Shown: piece after piece, positions 25,407-34,830 of the stretch
How the letters are laid out: the number at the start of each line of letters is the position of its first letter
How positions within the stretch are numbered: position 1 is the stretch's first letter
NCBI GenBank assembly: GCA_958295895.1
Contig: CATQHI010000001.1
Span: 186,001 to 250,000, forward strand
DNA from: Saprospiraceae bacterium
GTDB taxonomy: Bacteria; Bacteroidota; Bacteroidia; Chitinophagales; Saprospiraceae
Length of the DNA stretch: 64,000 nt
Reading direction: 5' to 3'
The notes under the pieces: model-generated
Seen by the model: the letters and a program-made list of their open reading frames with translations, nothing else
Told to the model about the DNA's origin: nothing
Database searches by the model: none
Made by a program: the position numbers and the translations under genes

Positions 25407-28400
25407 ATGAAAAGACTTTCACTAGTATTACTGCTGGTCTGTTTTGGCTTTGGGCTTGCCCTGGCGCAGCGGACGATTAGCGGTACAGTCACCGATAAGT
25501 CCGGCATTCCGCTTATTGGTGCTTCGATCCTTGTAAAGGGCACTACCTCCGGCACCGTGACTGATGTTGACGGCAAATTTGCCCTGGAATCCCCCGCTCC
25601 CGCAGAGTTTTTGGTAGTGAGCTACACGGGCTTTTCTACCCTGGAGTATCCTATCGACGAAATGTCCAGTGAAGTAGTCATTGAGCTTTCCGAATCGGCA
25701 AGTCAGCTGAATGAGGTAGTGGTTACTGCCCTCGGCATACGGAAAGAGAAAAAGGCACTTGGGTACTCAGTAGCTACGATCGGTGCGGGAGAAGTGGAGA
25801 ATCGGGTGGAATCAGATGTTGGAAGGATCCTGCGGGGTAAAGCAGCTGGGGTAGACATCACCCAAACTTCAGGGATAGCCGGATCGGGTACAAATATTAT
25901 CATCCGAGGTTATTCCTCCATCAACGGATCAAACCAACCGCTTTTCGTAGTGGATGGCGTACCCTTCAACTCCAACACGAATACAAATAGTAATTTCCAA
26001 ACTGGAGGAGCCACCGCTTCAAGTCGCTTCCTGGACCTTGATCCAAATAACATCGCCGAGATCAACGTGCTGAAGGGGCTTTCCGCTACCGTACTTTACG
26101 GTGAGCAGGGCGCCAACGGTGTTATTCTTGTAACTACGAAGAACGGTCAGGGTGGAGCCCAGGCACAGGATGGTTTTGAAGTTAACGTGACTCAGGGAAT
26201 TGCACGCACCGAGGTAGCTAACCTGCCGGATTACCAGAACACGTACGGGAACGGTTTTTCGGGCAACTTTGGCTGGTTCTTTTCCAACTGGGGTCCTGCT
26301 TTTGACGTCCGGGGGCAAAATGGAGTCGATGAAAACGGTCAGGTTGCTCATCCGCTTGACCGGCCACGTTATAACGAGGACCTTCCCGAATACATTGGTG
26401 CCAGATACGATTACAAGCCCTACGATAACGTCAGTGATTTCTTTCAGGCTGGTACGGTACTCAATACCAGTGTAAGTGTAGATCGAAATTTTGGCAATGG
26501 AATCAGCCTAAATGCTAATTACAGCTACCTAGACGATACCGGTTTCGTACCCATTAATACCAACACCAAGCATAACGCAGGTCTAGGCGGAAAGCTGGAC
26601 TTGAATAACGGACTACGCATTTCCACCTCACTCAACGTAGTGAACAGTAGCCGCGTCGCTCCTCCTTCTTCGATCGGATTTGGATCCAATCCATCTGGCG
26701 CATCCGTTTTTGCTAACGTACTCTACACACCGCGGTCAGTAGATTTGATCAACCTGCCCTACGAAAATCCCAATGACGGTAGTAACGTATATTACCGTTC
26801 GGGCGGCGACATCCAGAATCCGCTATGGGGTTTGTATAATATGGCCGACCTTGAAACGGTCAACAGGTACTTTGGTAACGTAGGGGTACAATATGACATA
26901 TTCGATTGGCTTACAGCACAGTATCGTATAGGTGTCGATAATTACACCCAAGAGTCCCGCCGGGAAATAAACCGTGGAGGAACGCAGGTGCCGGACGGAC
27001 AGCTTCTGACTCGTAACATTGAAAACACTATCGTAGACCATGTATTAAACCTGAGTTTTGACACGGACCTAAGCTCTACCATCAACCTAAGTGGCGTTGT
27101 AGGCTACAATGAGCGCCAAGACAAGTATAATTTTAATGGAGTGAACTCTACTCAGCAGTTCATCTTCGATCTGTTCGATCAGGATAACTTCATTGAGCAT
27201 GATGGCTTTGAGTTCACGCAAAACGAAGCCTACAGAGGAGTGTATACCAGTCTTACGGCCGGATATCGACGGTTTTTTTATCTCACCGCTCAGGCTCGTA
27301 ATGACTGGAGCTCTACCTTAGAAAAAGACAACCGTTCAATCCTATATCCCTCACTGAGCGTCAGTTTTGTTCCTACGGATGCCTTTGAAGGCTTACAGAC
27401 CAGTAACATCATTAACTACCTCAAAATTCGGGCAGGATATGGTTCTTCCGCACGCTTTCCCGATCCCTACACTACGCGATCCATACTGGGTAGCACCACA
27501 CGGCGTAGTCAGACGGTAGGTGGACAACCGCTAAACACCAATTTTGTAGACGACCGCTTGGGTAACCGCGATCTGAAACCCGAACTCGTAGGCGAAATCG
27601 AGGTCGGAGTGGAAGGCAGATTCGTTAACAACCGGATTGGGATCGATTTAAGTCTTTACGACAAACGCTCCAGTGATCTGCTGGTCGACCTGCCCCTTGA
27701 TCCGGCTAGCGGTTACGAACTTACCCAGATCAACGCCGCAGAGGTATCGAACCGAGGAATCGAGGCGCAACTCAATTTGGTGCCCTTTAAAGGAGATTTT
27801 ACCTGGGATGCTACGTTTAACTATACCAGAAATAAGAACATTGTGGAAAGCCTCACCCCCGGCGTCGAAGAGATTGCCTTTGCGGGCTTCTCGAACCTCG
27901 GAAACTTCGCCATAGCGGGTCAACCGTTTGGTGTTATCCAAGGCATACCTTACCAGCGTGGTCCTAACGGTGGACTTTTAGTTAATGCAGCAGGCTCTTA
28001 TGAACGAGGCAATGACATCGATATCATTGGCGATCCTAACCCGAACTATACCGTAAACTGGTTGAACACCATCAGCTACAAGGGTATCAGTTTGTTCTGG
28101 CAGTGGAGCTACATTGACGGTGGCGATATTCTTTCTTACACGACCGGAACCATGCTGGCACGTGGTTTGACTACTGATACCGAGTTCGACCGGTTTCTTC
28201 CCCTTATCCTTCCCGGGGAAGATGCGGAAGGAAACCAGAATACCATCCAGGGCTACGCGGGAGATTATTTTTTTGACGCTTACTTTAATGCAGACGAGGG
28301 ATTGATTTTCGACGGTACAGTCATTCGCCTACGCGAGGTAGCCTTGAGCTACGCGCTGCCTGCTTCACTGCTTGACCGGACACCTTTCGGGTCGATCAGT

Positions 28401-28568
28401 ATTCGGTTATCAGGGGAAAACCTCTTTTATAACGCTCCAAATTTCCCGGAGGGTGTCAATTTTGATCCCGAAGTTTCGTCACTAGGTGTAGGCAACGGCC
28501 GAGGTTTTGATTATCTCACTGGCCCTACCGCCAAAAAGTACGGAGTCAATCTGAGCCTATCCTTCTAG
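25407..28568 (+). CDS. SusC/RagA-type TonB-linked outer-membrane transporter 2
   Basis: A 1053-residue TonB-dependent barrel of the SusC family. Seen: signal peptide (1-20, ending ALAQ), carboxypeptidase-regulatory-like domain (about 21-105, GTVTDKSGIPLIGASILV), LNEVVVTALGIRKEKKALGYSV, plug domain (about 115-230), barrel and terminal YGVNLSLSF. ATG 25407 is chosen; a TTG at 25371 would place 12 polar residues before the signal peptide. The first 110 residues are clearly related to susC 1 but the barrels differ, so the two probably take different substrates. The next gene is susD 2, 33 bases on. Confidence 0.95.
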   Translation: MKRLSLVLLLVCFGFGLALAQRTISGTVTDKSGIPLIGASILVKGTTSGTVTDVDGKFALESPAPAEFLVVSYTGFSTLEYPIDEMSSEVVIELSESASQLNEVVVTALGIRKEKKALGYSVATIGAGEVENRVESDVGRILRGKAAGVDITQTSGIAGSGTNIIIRGYSSINGSNQPLFVVDGVPFNSNTNTNSNFQTGGATASSRFLDLDPNNIAEINVLKGLSATVLYGEQGANGVILVTTKNGQGGAQAQDGFEVNVTQGIARTEVANLPDYQNTYGNGFSGNFGWFFSNWGPAFDVRGQNGVDENGQVAHPLDRPRYNEDLPEYIGARYDYKPYDNVSDFFQAGTVLNTSVSVDRNFGNGISLNANYSYLDDTGFVPINTNTKHNAGLGGKLDLNNGLRISTSLNVVNSSRVAPPSSIGFGSNPSGASVFANVLYTPRSVDLINLPYENPNDGSNVYYRSGGDIQNPLWGLYNMADLETVNRYFGNVGVQYDIFDWLTAQYRIGVDNYTQESRREINRGGTQVPDGQLLTRNIENTIVDHVLNLSFDTDLSSTINLSGVVGYNERQDKYNFNGVNSTQQFIFDLFDQDNFIEHDGFEFTQNEAYRGVYTSLTAGYRRFFYLTAQARNDWSSTLEKDNRSILYPSLSVSFVPTDAFEGLQTSNIINYLKIRAGYGSSARFPDPYTTRSILGSTTRRSQTVGGQPLNTNFVDDRLGNRDLKPELVGEIEVGVEGRFVNNRIGIDLSLYDKRSSDLLVDLPLDPASGYELTQINAAEVSNRGIEAQLNLVPFKGDFTWDATFNYTRNKNIVESLTPGVEEIAFAGFSNLGNFAIAGQPFGVIQGIPYQRGPNGGLLVNAAGSYERGNDIDIIGDPNPNYTVNWLNTISYKGISLFWQWSYIDGGDILSYTTGTMLARGLTTDTEFDRFLPLILPGEDAEGNQNTIQGYAGDYFFDAYFNADEGLIFDGTVIRLREVALSYALPASLLDRTPFGSISIRLSGENLFYNAPNFPEGVNFDPEVSSLGVGNGRGFDYLTGPTAKKYGVNLSLSF

Positions 28569-28601
28569 CCTCTCCTTTCGAGAACTTAACAACTAATTCG
28601 T

Positions 28602-30338
28602 ATGCGCTTCTTCAAGAAGATAGTTTTAGCTACCACCGTCGTAGCCCTAGCAGGCTGTGCAGATCTAGATGAGTTATTAATCAATCCTAACGGGGTCACC
28701 CCAGACCGGGCTGACCCGGCCTCGGTGTACAACAGTGTACAAATCGAGTTTAACGACTTTCAAAATGACCCCTATTTTTTCGCAGCAGGTCTGGCCCGGA
28801 TGGACGCTGAAACGGGAGGGTTCACCTACACAGCTACGCATCAACCTACGGAATTTGACGACATGTGGGAGGACTTCTACTCTCAGTTCCTGCCTGATGC
28901 CGACAACTATATTTCGCTGGTCGAGGGACAGATCGGCACGGAAGCTTCCGCCGCAAGCGTCAAGATACTGAAGGCATATGGCTACATGCAGTTCGTGGAT
29001 TTATTCAATGACATACCTTTCACGGAGGCCGGGCAGGGAGCAGATGAAGTGAGCAACCTCAATCCAGTCAGAACTCCGGCAGCAGAGGTATATGCCGCAG
29101 CTAACGCACTGCTGGATGAAGCCATTGCCGATCTTGAAAGAGCGGACGATTTTGATGCAGTAAGTGATCCGTTCGATAATTTCTACGGTGGGAGCGCTGA
29201 AGATTGGGCTACACTGGCTAGAACACTGAAACTGCGCAGTGCAGTAACGACCCGTTTAATCGGGGGGGGAGCGCAGGTAGCCACTATTGTTGCCTCAGGA
29301 GATGTAATCGATGAGAATAGCGAAAACTTTGAATACAGCTACGGAACGAGTAGAGTTAATCCCGACAACCGTCATCCATTCTATGCAGACAGCTACGAGG
29401 CAGAGGATGGCTCTTATCAAAGTAACTGGTTCATGTGGTTGTTAGCAGAATCTAAGGACACCATCGTGGATCCAAGAACTCGGTATTATTTCTACCGGCA
29501 GGATAGGGACATTTTTCCTGATGCAGTAGATGATGATCCCAACGCATTCGATTGCATTTATACTTCTCTCCCGAATCCGGATGTACTCCCCCCCCATTAC
29601 GAAACGGTTAGCGAGGAGATACCCTACTGCCTAGGTAGTTACAGCAAGGGATACTTTGGGCGTGACCACCTTAACGGTTCGGGTGTACCGCCTGATGGTC
29701 AGTACCGCACTGTTTTCGGCTTGTATCCCGCTGGGGGCCTATACGATAACGGGATTTCTGATGCCATCACCGTGGCAAATTCAGGGCAGGATGGCGCCCG
29801 GGGGGCCGGCATCGAACCAATTTGGCAGGCTTCCTTCACCCACTTCATTTTGGCCGAGGCAGCCCTCACCGGGAACTACTCGAGTGGAAATGCCCGTGAG
29901 CTACTAGCGAAGGGTATTCAGCTATCATTTGATCGAGTTACGTCTTTTGAAAATCTGGTAGATGGAGACGTTGTACTGGCCACACAGCCAACTATCGTAA
30001 CAGTAGAGGATACTTACGCGAACGACAGTCTACAGACTCAGTATATTGACTACGTATTAGATGAATACGATGGATCGAACGATGAGGGCAAGCTAGCTAT
30101 TATAGCTAGAGAGTATTTGCTTGCCCTATTTGGCAACGGCCTCGAAGCATACAATCTTTATCGCCGCACCTGCTTCCCTGCCGATATACAGCCAGGGATT
30201 GATCCTAATCCAGGACCTTTCATCCGTTCGGCTTTGTACCCTTCCGTGCACGTTAACCGTAACCTTACCGCTACGCAAAAAGGCAGCTTTACCGAACCGG
30301 TGTTTTGGGACACGAACGCTGCCAGTTGCAACTATTGA
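28602..30338 (+). CDS. SusD/RagB-family outer-membrane lipoprotein 2
   Basis: A 578-residue lipoprotein with lipobox VVALAGC (Cys 19) and the mature start DLDELLINPNGVTPD, typical of SusD-like proteins. The helical body carries AKILKAYGYMQFVDLFNDIPFTEA-like SusD features (seen here as LKAYGYMQFVDLFNDIPF) and late IAREYLLALFGNGLEAYNLY. It is the substrate-binding partner of susC 2. Base composition is visibly lower in GC than that of genes outside the sus region. Confidence 0.93.
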   Translation: MRFFKKIVLATTVVALAGCADLDELLINPNGVTPDRADPASVYNSVQIEFNDFQNDPYFFAAGLARMDAETGGFTYTATHQPTEFDDMWEDFYSQFLPDADNYISLVEGQIGTEASAASVKILKAYGYMQFVDLFNDIPFTEAGQGADEVSNLNPVRTPAAEVYAAANALLDEAIADLERADDFDAVSDPFDNFYGGSAEDWATLARTLKLRSAVTTRLIGGGAQVATIVASGDVIDENSENFEYSYGTSRVNPDNRHPFYADSYEAEDGSYQSNWFMWLLAESKDTIVDPRTRYYFYRQDRDIFPDAVDDDPNAFDCIYTSLPNPDVLPPHYETVSEEIPYCLGSYSKGYFGRDHLNGSGVPPDGQYRTVFGLYPAGGLYDNGISDAITVANSGQDGARGAGIEPIWQASFTHFILAEAALTGNYSSGNARELLAKGIQLSFDRVTSFENLVDGDVVLATQPTIVTVEDTYANDSLQTQYIDYVLDEYDGSNDEGKLAIIAREYLLALFGNGLEAYNLYRRTCFPADIQPGIDPNPGPFIRSALYPSVHVNRNLTATQKGSFTEPVFWDTNAASCNY

Positions 30339-30402
30339 TTGTTATAACCATCCTCCCTGTTAATCAACCGTCGTGCTGAGAAGGACGACCAACCTATAAA
30401 GT

Positions 30403-31392
30403 ATGCATAATAAATTACTTCTTGTTGTAGCCCTTGGAGTTGTGTTGATCGCTGGGTGTAAAGACGAAGACGCATCGCCCATCGTAACACAAGAGAAATT
30501 ACTGTTTGGTGCGTTTCCGCGATTGATTGAACTTCGTACAGGAGAGTTCGACCTGGCTAACCTGGGCACCTCAAGTTACGAAATGGAAGTTGATTTCGTA
30601 GATAATGCCGGTGGAGCAGATGTTGCGGAATACCGGTTATATGTTGCCTTCGATGATAACAGCATAGATTCCGCCGGCCAGGATCTTTCCACCGATTACG
30701 AACTCTATCGTACCTACACGCCTACGGATTTTCGGGAGGGGCCGAACGGAAACTTAGGATTAGATGTAACAATTCCCTTCGCAGAGCTAGCTAATTTTGT
30801 AAGTGTGCCTGGTGAAGCTGTACGTTCAGGTGATCGCTTCCAGGTACGGGCCGAAGTTGAAAAGGAAGATGGTAGAGTGTTCTCTGCCGGTAACTCTACT
30901 TCGGCAGTTACTTCGGCTTTTAGTGGAATATTTGATTTTAACATCGTGGCTACTTGCCCTTTAGATGATGATGCCTTCGCCGGTGACTATACCATCACCT
31001 ACGGGTATGTATATGATGAATTTTCCTTTTTTGACCAACCCGTCCAGGCTCTCGGAAATCCCCCCCTAAGTCGCACAGTAGCACTAACGCCTGTATCGGG
31101 GTCTAGTACCCGCAGAACGTTTCCCATCGGCGATTACCTAGCTCCCGGTAGCTATGCCGCAAGTGGGGGAACGATCACCCTTGATTTCGCCTGCGATGTA
31201 GTCAGTTCAAGCGGCGCTTCCGTAGCGCTGACTTGCGGAAGTGGTAACATTGGAAGTCATCAGCTAGGAACCGCTAGTTTCGACCTGAACGACGACTCTT
31301 CATTCACTATTGAATACCAAGATTTTGGATCAACCGACGGTGGTTGTGGACAGGTAGGACTAAACTACTCACTGATTTTCACTAAACAGTAA
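30403..31392 (+). CDS. Surface lipoprotein downstream of SusCD 2
   Basis: A 329-residue protein with a lipoprotein signal (lipobox VVLIAGC, Cys 19) followed by acidic DEDASP. The body is beta-rich with Cys residues at about 186, 266, 282 and 317 and no enzyme motif. Its place after susD matches SusE/SusF-like or other accessory glycan-binding lipoproteins, but I do not recognise the family. A strong hairpin follows, so it ends the operon. Confidence 0.7.
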   Translation: MHNKLLLVVALGVVLIAGCKDEDASPIVTQEKLLFGAFPRLIELRTGEFDLANLGTSSYEMEVDFVDNAGGADVAEYRLYVAFDDNSIDSAGQDLSTDYELYRTYTPTDFREGPNGNLGLDVTIPFAELANFVSVPGEAVRSGDRFQVRAEVEKEDGRVFSAGNSTSAVTSAFSGIFDFNIVATCPLDDDAFAGDYTITYGYVYDEFSFFDQPVQALGNPPLSRTVALTPVSGSSTRRTFPIGDYLAPGSYAASGGTITLDFACDVVSSSGASVALTCGSGNIGSHQLGTASFDLNDDSSFTIEYQDFGSTDGGCGQVGLNYSLIFTKQ

Positions 31393-31426
31393 CGGCTCGG
31401 AATCGGCCGAGACGCGGCATTTCCCG

Positions 31427-31459
31427 AACGGGACATCTTCTAGTTGAAGGTGTCCCGTT
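31427..31459 (+). terminator. Terminator after susC/susD operon 2
   Basis: Fourteen-base arms 31427-31440 and 31446-31459 pair with one wobble around a TAGTT loop, followed by a TCGTGTTCT tail. Confidence 0.75.
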
Positions 31460-31505
31460 TCGTGTTCTAAGCTAAAAGTAATTCGTTACCTTGCTCCTCT
31501 TATCA

Positions 31506-33239
31506 ATGCCGATCCAGTGCAAATCAAAAAAAAACGACAAAACCTACGACGTAGTCATCGTAGGCTCCGGTGCCGGCGGCGGCATGACCGCCCGTATCCT
31601 GGCCGAAAACGGCCTAAACATCGCCATCGTCGAAGCCGGGCCCTGGTTCGACCCCCAGAATAAGGAGGAGAAAACGCAGCTGCGCTGGCCCTACGAAAGC
31701 CCCCGTCGTGGCGCCAGCACCACCCGGCCCTTTGGGGACTACAACGCCGCCTTCGGGGGGTGGGAGCTGCCCAATGAGCCCTATTCTACCGTGGGCGACA
31801 CTCGCTTCGAGTGGTTCCGCTCCCGGATGCTCGGGGGGCGCACCAACCACTGGGGCCGCATCAGCCTGCGCTTCGGACCCGATGACTTTCACCGCAAGGA
31901 CCTCGACGGGCTCGGCACCAACTGGCCCATCACCTACGACGAGATCAAACCCTACTACGACCGCGTCGACAAGATGATCGGCGTGACCGGCACCAACGAA
32001 GGACTCCATAACGACCCCGATGGCTTCTTCCTGCCCCCACCCAAGCCACGGCTCTCGGAACTGATGTACACCGAGGCGGCCAAGAAGAGTGGGGTACCGG
32101 TGTACCCCTCCCGTATGTCGATCCTCACCAAGAAGCTGAACGATGACCGCGGCGTATGCTTCTACTGCGCCCAGTGCAGCCGCTCGTGTGCGGTGTACGC
32201 TGACTTTAGTGCCGGTAGCTGCCTCATCTTTCCCGCCCAGAAGGCCGGTAAGGGACAGGTCGATATCCTGGTCAACTGCATGGCCCGCGAGGTCATGACC
32301 GATGAGTCCGGTAAGGCCACCGCCGTCAGCTACGTCAGTAAGGACGACCGCCGCGAGTATGAAATCAAGGGAAAGGTCATCGTGCTGGCGGCTTCCGCCT
32401 GCGAGACCGCCCGCCTACTGATGAACTCCCGCATGAAGGGGCAAACCGAAGGGCTTGGTAACAGCTCCGGCACCCTCGGCCGCTACCTCCACGACAGCAC
32501 GGGAGCAAATGCCGCTGCCTTCATCCCCAGTCTCATGGACCGTAAGCGTTACAACGAGGACGGGGTAGGGGGCATGCACGTCTACACCCCCTGGTGGCTG
32601 GATAACAAGAAGCTCGACTTCCCCCGCGGCTACCACATCGAAATGGGCGGTACCATGGGTATGCCGATGTACGGCTTCGGCGGTGGGCACCAGGCCATCC
32701 AGAAGATCCTGAACTACAAGGTGGGCGGCTACGGTAACCCGCTACTGGAGGAAATGAAATCCGTCTACGGTGCCGTATTTTACATGGCCGGCCGGGGCGA
32801 GTCCGTCGCCCTGTACGACAACTACTGCGAGATCGACCCCAACTCCGTCGACGAGTGGGGCATTCCCACCCTGCGCTTTCACTACAACTGGACCGATAAC
32901 GAGCGCCTCCAGGCCAAGCACATGCAGGAGACTTTCCGCGGTATCCTTACCGATATGGGGGGCGAGATCCTCAGCCCCGAGTACACCTACGAGCAGGATT
33001 ACGGGCTACTGGCTCCCGGTGCCATCATCCACGAGGTCGGTACCGCCCGGATGGGTGACGATCCTAAGGACAGCGTCACCAACAAGTATGGCCGTCTACA
33101 CGACGTGCCCAATGTCTACGTCAATGACGCGGGCAGCTTCACCTCCCAGGCCGATAAGAACCCCACCTGGACGATCATGGCCCTGGCCATGCGCAACAGC
33201 GAGCACATCGTCTCCGAACTCAAAAAAATGAATATCTGA
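31506..33239 (+). CDS. GMC-family FAD oxidoreductase
   Basis: A 577-residue flavoprotein of the glucose-methanol-choline family, probably oxidising a sugar or sugar alcohol. Seen: the FAD motif VVIVGSGAGGGMTA (about 19-32), the second FAD signature MLGGRTNHWGRISLRF, a Cys-rich stretch CFYCAQCSRSCAV (about 218-230), and the C-terminal VNDAGSFTSQADKNPTWTIMALA with the active-site region. ATG 31506 is preferred over the in-frame TTG-type start at 31491. No signal peptide is visible; export may rely on the Tat-like partner encoded next. The stop overlaps the next start (TGATG). Confidence 0.92.
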   Translation: MPIQCKSKKNDKTYDVVIVGSGAGGGMTARILAENGLNIAIVEAGPWFDPQNKEEKTQLRWPYESPRRGASTTRPFGDYNAAFGGWELPNEPYSTVGDTRFEWFRSRMLGGRTNHWGRISLRFGPDDFHRKDLDGLGTNWPITYDEIKPYYDRVDKMIGVTGTNEGLHNDPDGFFLPPPKPRLSELMYTEAAKKSGVPVYPSRMSILTKKLNDDRGVCFYCAQCSRSCAVYADFSAGSCLIFPAQKAGKGQVDILVNCMAREVMTDESGKATAVSYVSKDDRREYEIKGKVIVLAASACETARLLMNSRMKGQTEGLGNSSGTLGRYLHDSTGANAAAFIPSLMDRKRYNEDGVGGMHVYTPWWLDNKKLDFPRGYHIEMGGTMGMPMYGFGGGHQAIQKILNYKVGGYGNPLLEEMKSVYGAVFYMAGRGESVALYDNYCEIDPNSVDEWGIPTLRFHYNWTDNERLQAKHMQETFRGILTDMGGEILSPEYTYEQDYGLLAPGAIIHEVGTARMGDDPKDSVTNKYGRLHDVPNVYVNDAGSFTSQADKNPTWTIMALAMRNSEHIVSELKKMNI

Positions 33240-33979
33240 TGGATCGCCGTAAAACCCTCAAGACCCTTCTCGGCGGTGCCGTCGGGACCGCCCTATTCAC
33301 CCAGGTCGGCTGTAAGGAAGGTGGCGATCCCGTCCCCGCCTCCGCCGGCCCCGAGCTCGAAACCAGGGGCTACGGCCTGCGCACCGCCTGGGAGGCCGAA
33401 CGGGAGGAGCGCATTAACGATCGCCGCTTCTTCTCCGACTTCGAGCTCGAAACCATCGGTGTACTCGCCGATATCATCGTACCGGCCGGTGAGGACCACC
33501 CCAAGGCTACCGACGTTGAGCCCAGCCTCCTCGAATTTATCGAGTTCATGGCTAAGGACCAGCCCGACGTTTACCAGGTACGCCTACGCGGTGGCCTGGC
33601 CTGGCTCAACGCTGAATCCAGCCAGCGCTACGCCGGCAAGGCCTTCATCGAGGCCACTCCCGAAGAGCAGCTCGCCCTCGTCGACGACATCGCCTACGAG
33701 CTGCCGGAGGAAGAGGAAGCTACCAGCCCCCTCCGTACCGGCGTCGATTTCTTCGATCGCCTCCGCTTCCTTGTCGTCACCGGCTTTTTTACCAGCCGCG
33801 AGGGCATCGCCTACCTAGGCTACGTCGGCAACCAACCCAACGTCTGGGAGGGTGTACCTCAGGATGTACTCGACAAGCATGGGGTACAGTACGACCCCGA
33901 ACTACTCCCCAAGTACGTCGACCAGGAGCAGCGCACCGTCACCGCCGAATGGGACGACCGGGGCAACCTGATTACCTAA
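33239..33979 (+). CDS. Gluconate 2-dehydrogenase subunit 3 family protein
   Basis: A 246-residue protein, the small partner of GMC dehydrogenases. The N-terminus MDRRKTLKTLLGGAVGTALF with a twin Arg, hydrophobic stretch and later VGC suggests Tat-dependent export with possible lipid anchoring. The helical body carries the family's region around LADIIVPAGEDHPKATDV. It overlaps the GMC gene by one base, so the two are made together. The third subunit of classical gluconate dehydrogenases, a cytochrome c, is not next to them. Confidence 0.88.
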   Translation: MDRRKTLKTLLGGAVGTALFTQVGCKEGGDPVPASAGPELETRGYGLRTAWEAEREERINDRRFFSDFELETIGVLADIIVPAGEDHPKATDVEPSLLEFIEFMAKDQPDVYQVRLRGGLAWLNAESSQRYAGKAFIEATPEEQLALVDDIAYELPEEEEATSPLRTGVDFFDRLRFLVVTGFFTSREGIAYLGYVGNQPNVWEGVPQDVLDKHGVQYDPELLPKYVDQEQRTVTAEWDDRGNLIT

Positions 33980-34037
33980 GACGGGAGAAAAAATCGCAAA
34001 TCGTACCTCAAAAGCCGTAAATCGCAAATCTATTCCC

Positions 34038-34045
34038 TACCTTTG
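34038..34045 (+). promoter_or_regulatory. -7 box of the SRP RNA gene
   Basis: TACCTTTG matches TAnnTTTG and ends about seven bases before the first paired base of the RNA. No TTG -33 element is seen at the right distance. Confidence 0.6.
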
Positions 34046-34049
34046 GGGC

Positions 34050-34146
34050 TTGGGCGGCACACGGTCAGCTCCTTCTTAATTCCCCCAGGGCAGAAATGCA
34101 GCAAGGGTAGGAGGTTGAGCGACTGGTGTGCTTGCCCATTTTTTTT
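34050..34146 (+). ncRNA. ffs: Signal recognition particle RNA, small bacterial (4.5S) type
   Basis: About 97 bases that fold into one long hairpin: GGGCGGCACAC at 34052-34062 pairs with GTGTGCTTGCCC at 34126-34137, and GTCAGCTCCT pairs with AGGAGG...GAGCGACT. The tip holds the SRP domain IV signature: CAGG opposite AGCAAGG with a GAAA tetraloop (about 34085-34105). A run of eight T (34139-34146) ends it, and a TAnnTTTG box lies just before it. The RNA binds Ffh and targets membrane proteins to the translocon. Confidence 0.92.
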
Positions 34147-34220
34147 GCTACATTGAGGATCATTAACCGCGCCACTTCCACTGGCGTTGCACCCGCGTTC
34201 GCGCCCATGGTTTTTGAGCT

Positions 34221-34830
34221 ATGAAGCACTCCCTCGTCTTCGCAACCAACAACTTCCATAAGATCGCCGAGATCCGGGAGCAGTTGGGTGACCGCTACAC
34301 CTTCCGCAGCCTGCAGGATATCGGGTGTACCGAAGCCATCCCCGAAACGGCCGACACCCTCGAAGGTAACGCCCGCATCAAGGCCCACCACGTGCTCGAT
34401 CACTACGGACAGGACTGCTTCAGCGAGGACACCGGCCTGGAGGTTTACGCCCTGAATGGTGAACCCGGCGTGGGTACCGCACACTACGCCGGTGCCCACC
34501 GTAAGTGCCGAGGACAACAACCAAAAGTTGCTCTCCAAATTATGTGACCGCAAGGATCGCCTCGCCTGTTTTCGCACCGTTATCTGCCTGCTCCAGGACG
34601 GCGAAGAACACTTCTTCGAAGGTTGCTGTGAGGGACGTATTGCTACTTTTCCTACCGGAAAGGATGGCTTCGGCTACGATCCTGTATTTATTCCCACCGA
34701 AGGAAACGGCCGCAGTTTTGCCCAAATGAGCCGTGGCGAAAAGGCCTCCTTCAGTCACCGCGCCCGGGCCATGGAAAAGTTGGAGGCCTACCTTAAAACG
34801 CGGGTGGGTGCTGCTCATCCCACTGCGTAG
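34221..34830 (+). pseudogene. rdgB: XTP/dITP diphosphatase RdgB/HAM1, one frameshift
   Basis: The enzyme hydrolyses non-canonical purine nucleoside triphosphates (ITP, XTP) and keeps them out of DNA. The first part (34221 to about 34500) reads LVFATNNFHKIAEIREQL...FSEDTGLEVYALNGEPGV, and the second frame continues SAEDNNQKLLSKL...GKDGFGYDPVFIP...SRGEKASFSHR. One extra base near 34501-34505 (CCGTAAGTGCC) separates them; removing it restores about 202 residues of full-length protein with all motifs. It is more likely a consensus error than true loss, as several neighbours show the same damage. The 3' end overlaps the convergent amidase by 38 bases. Confidence 0.85.

Noticed and set aside
34065-34577. 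170-codon - strand open frame
   Set aside because: It covers the SRP RNA and is antisense to rdgB.
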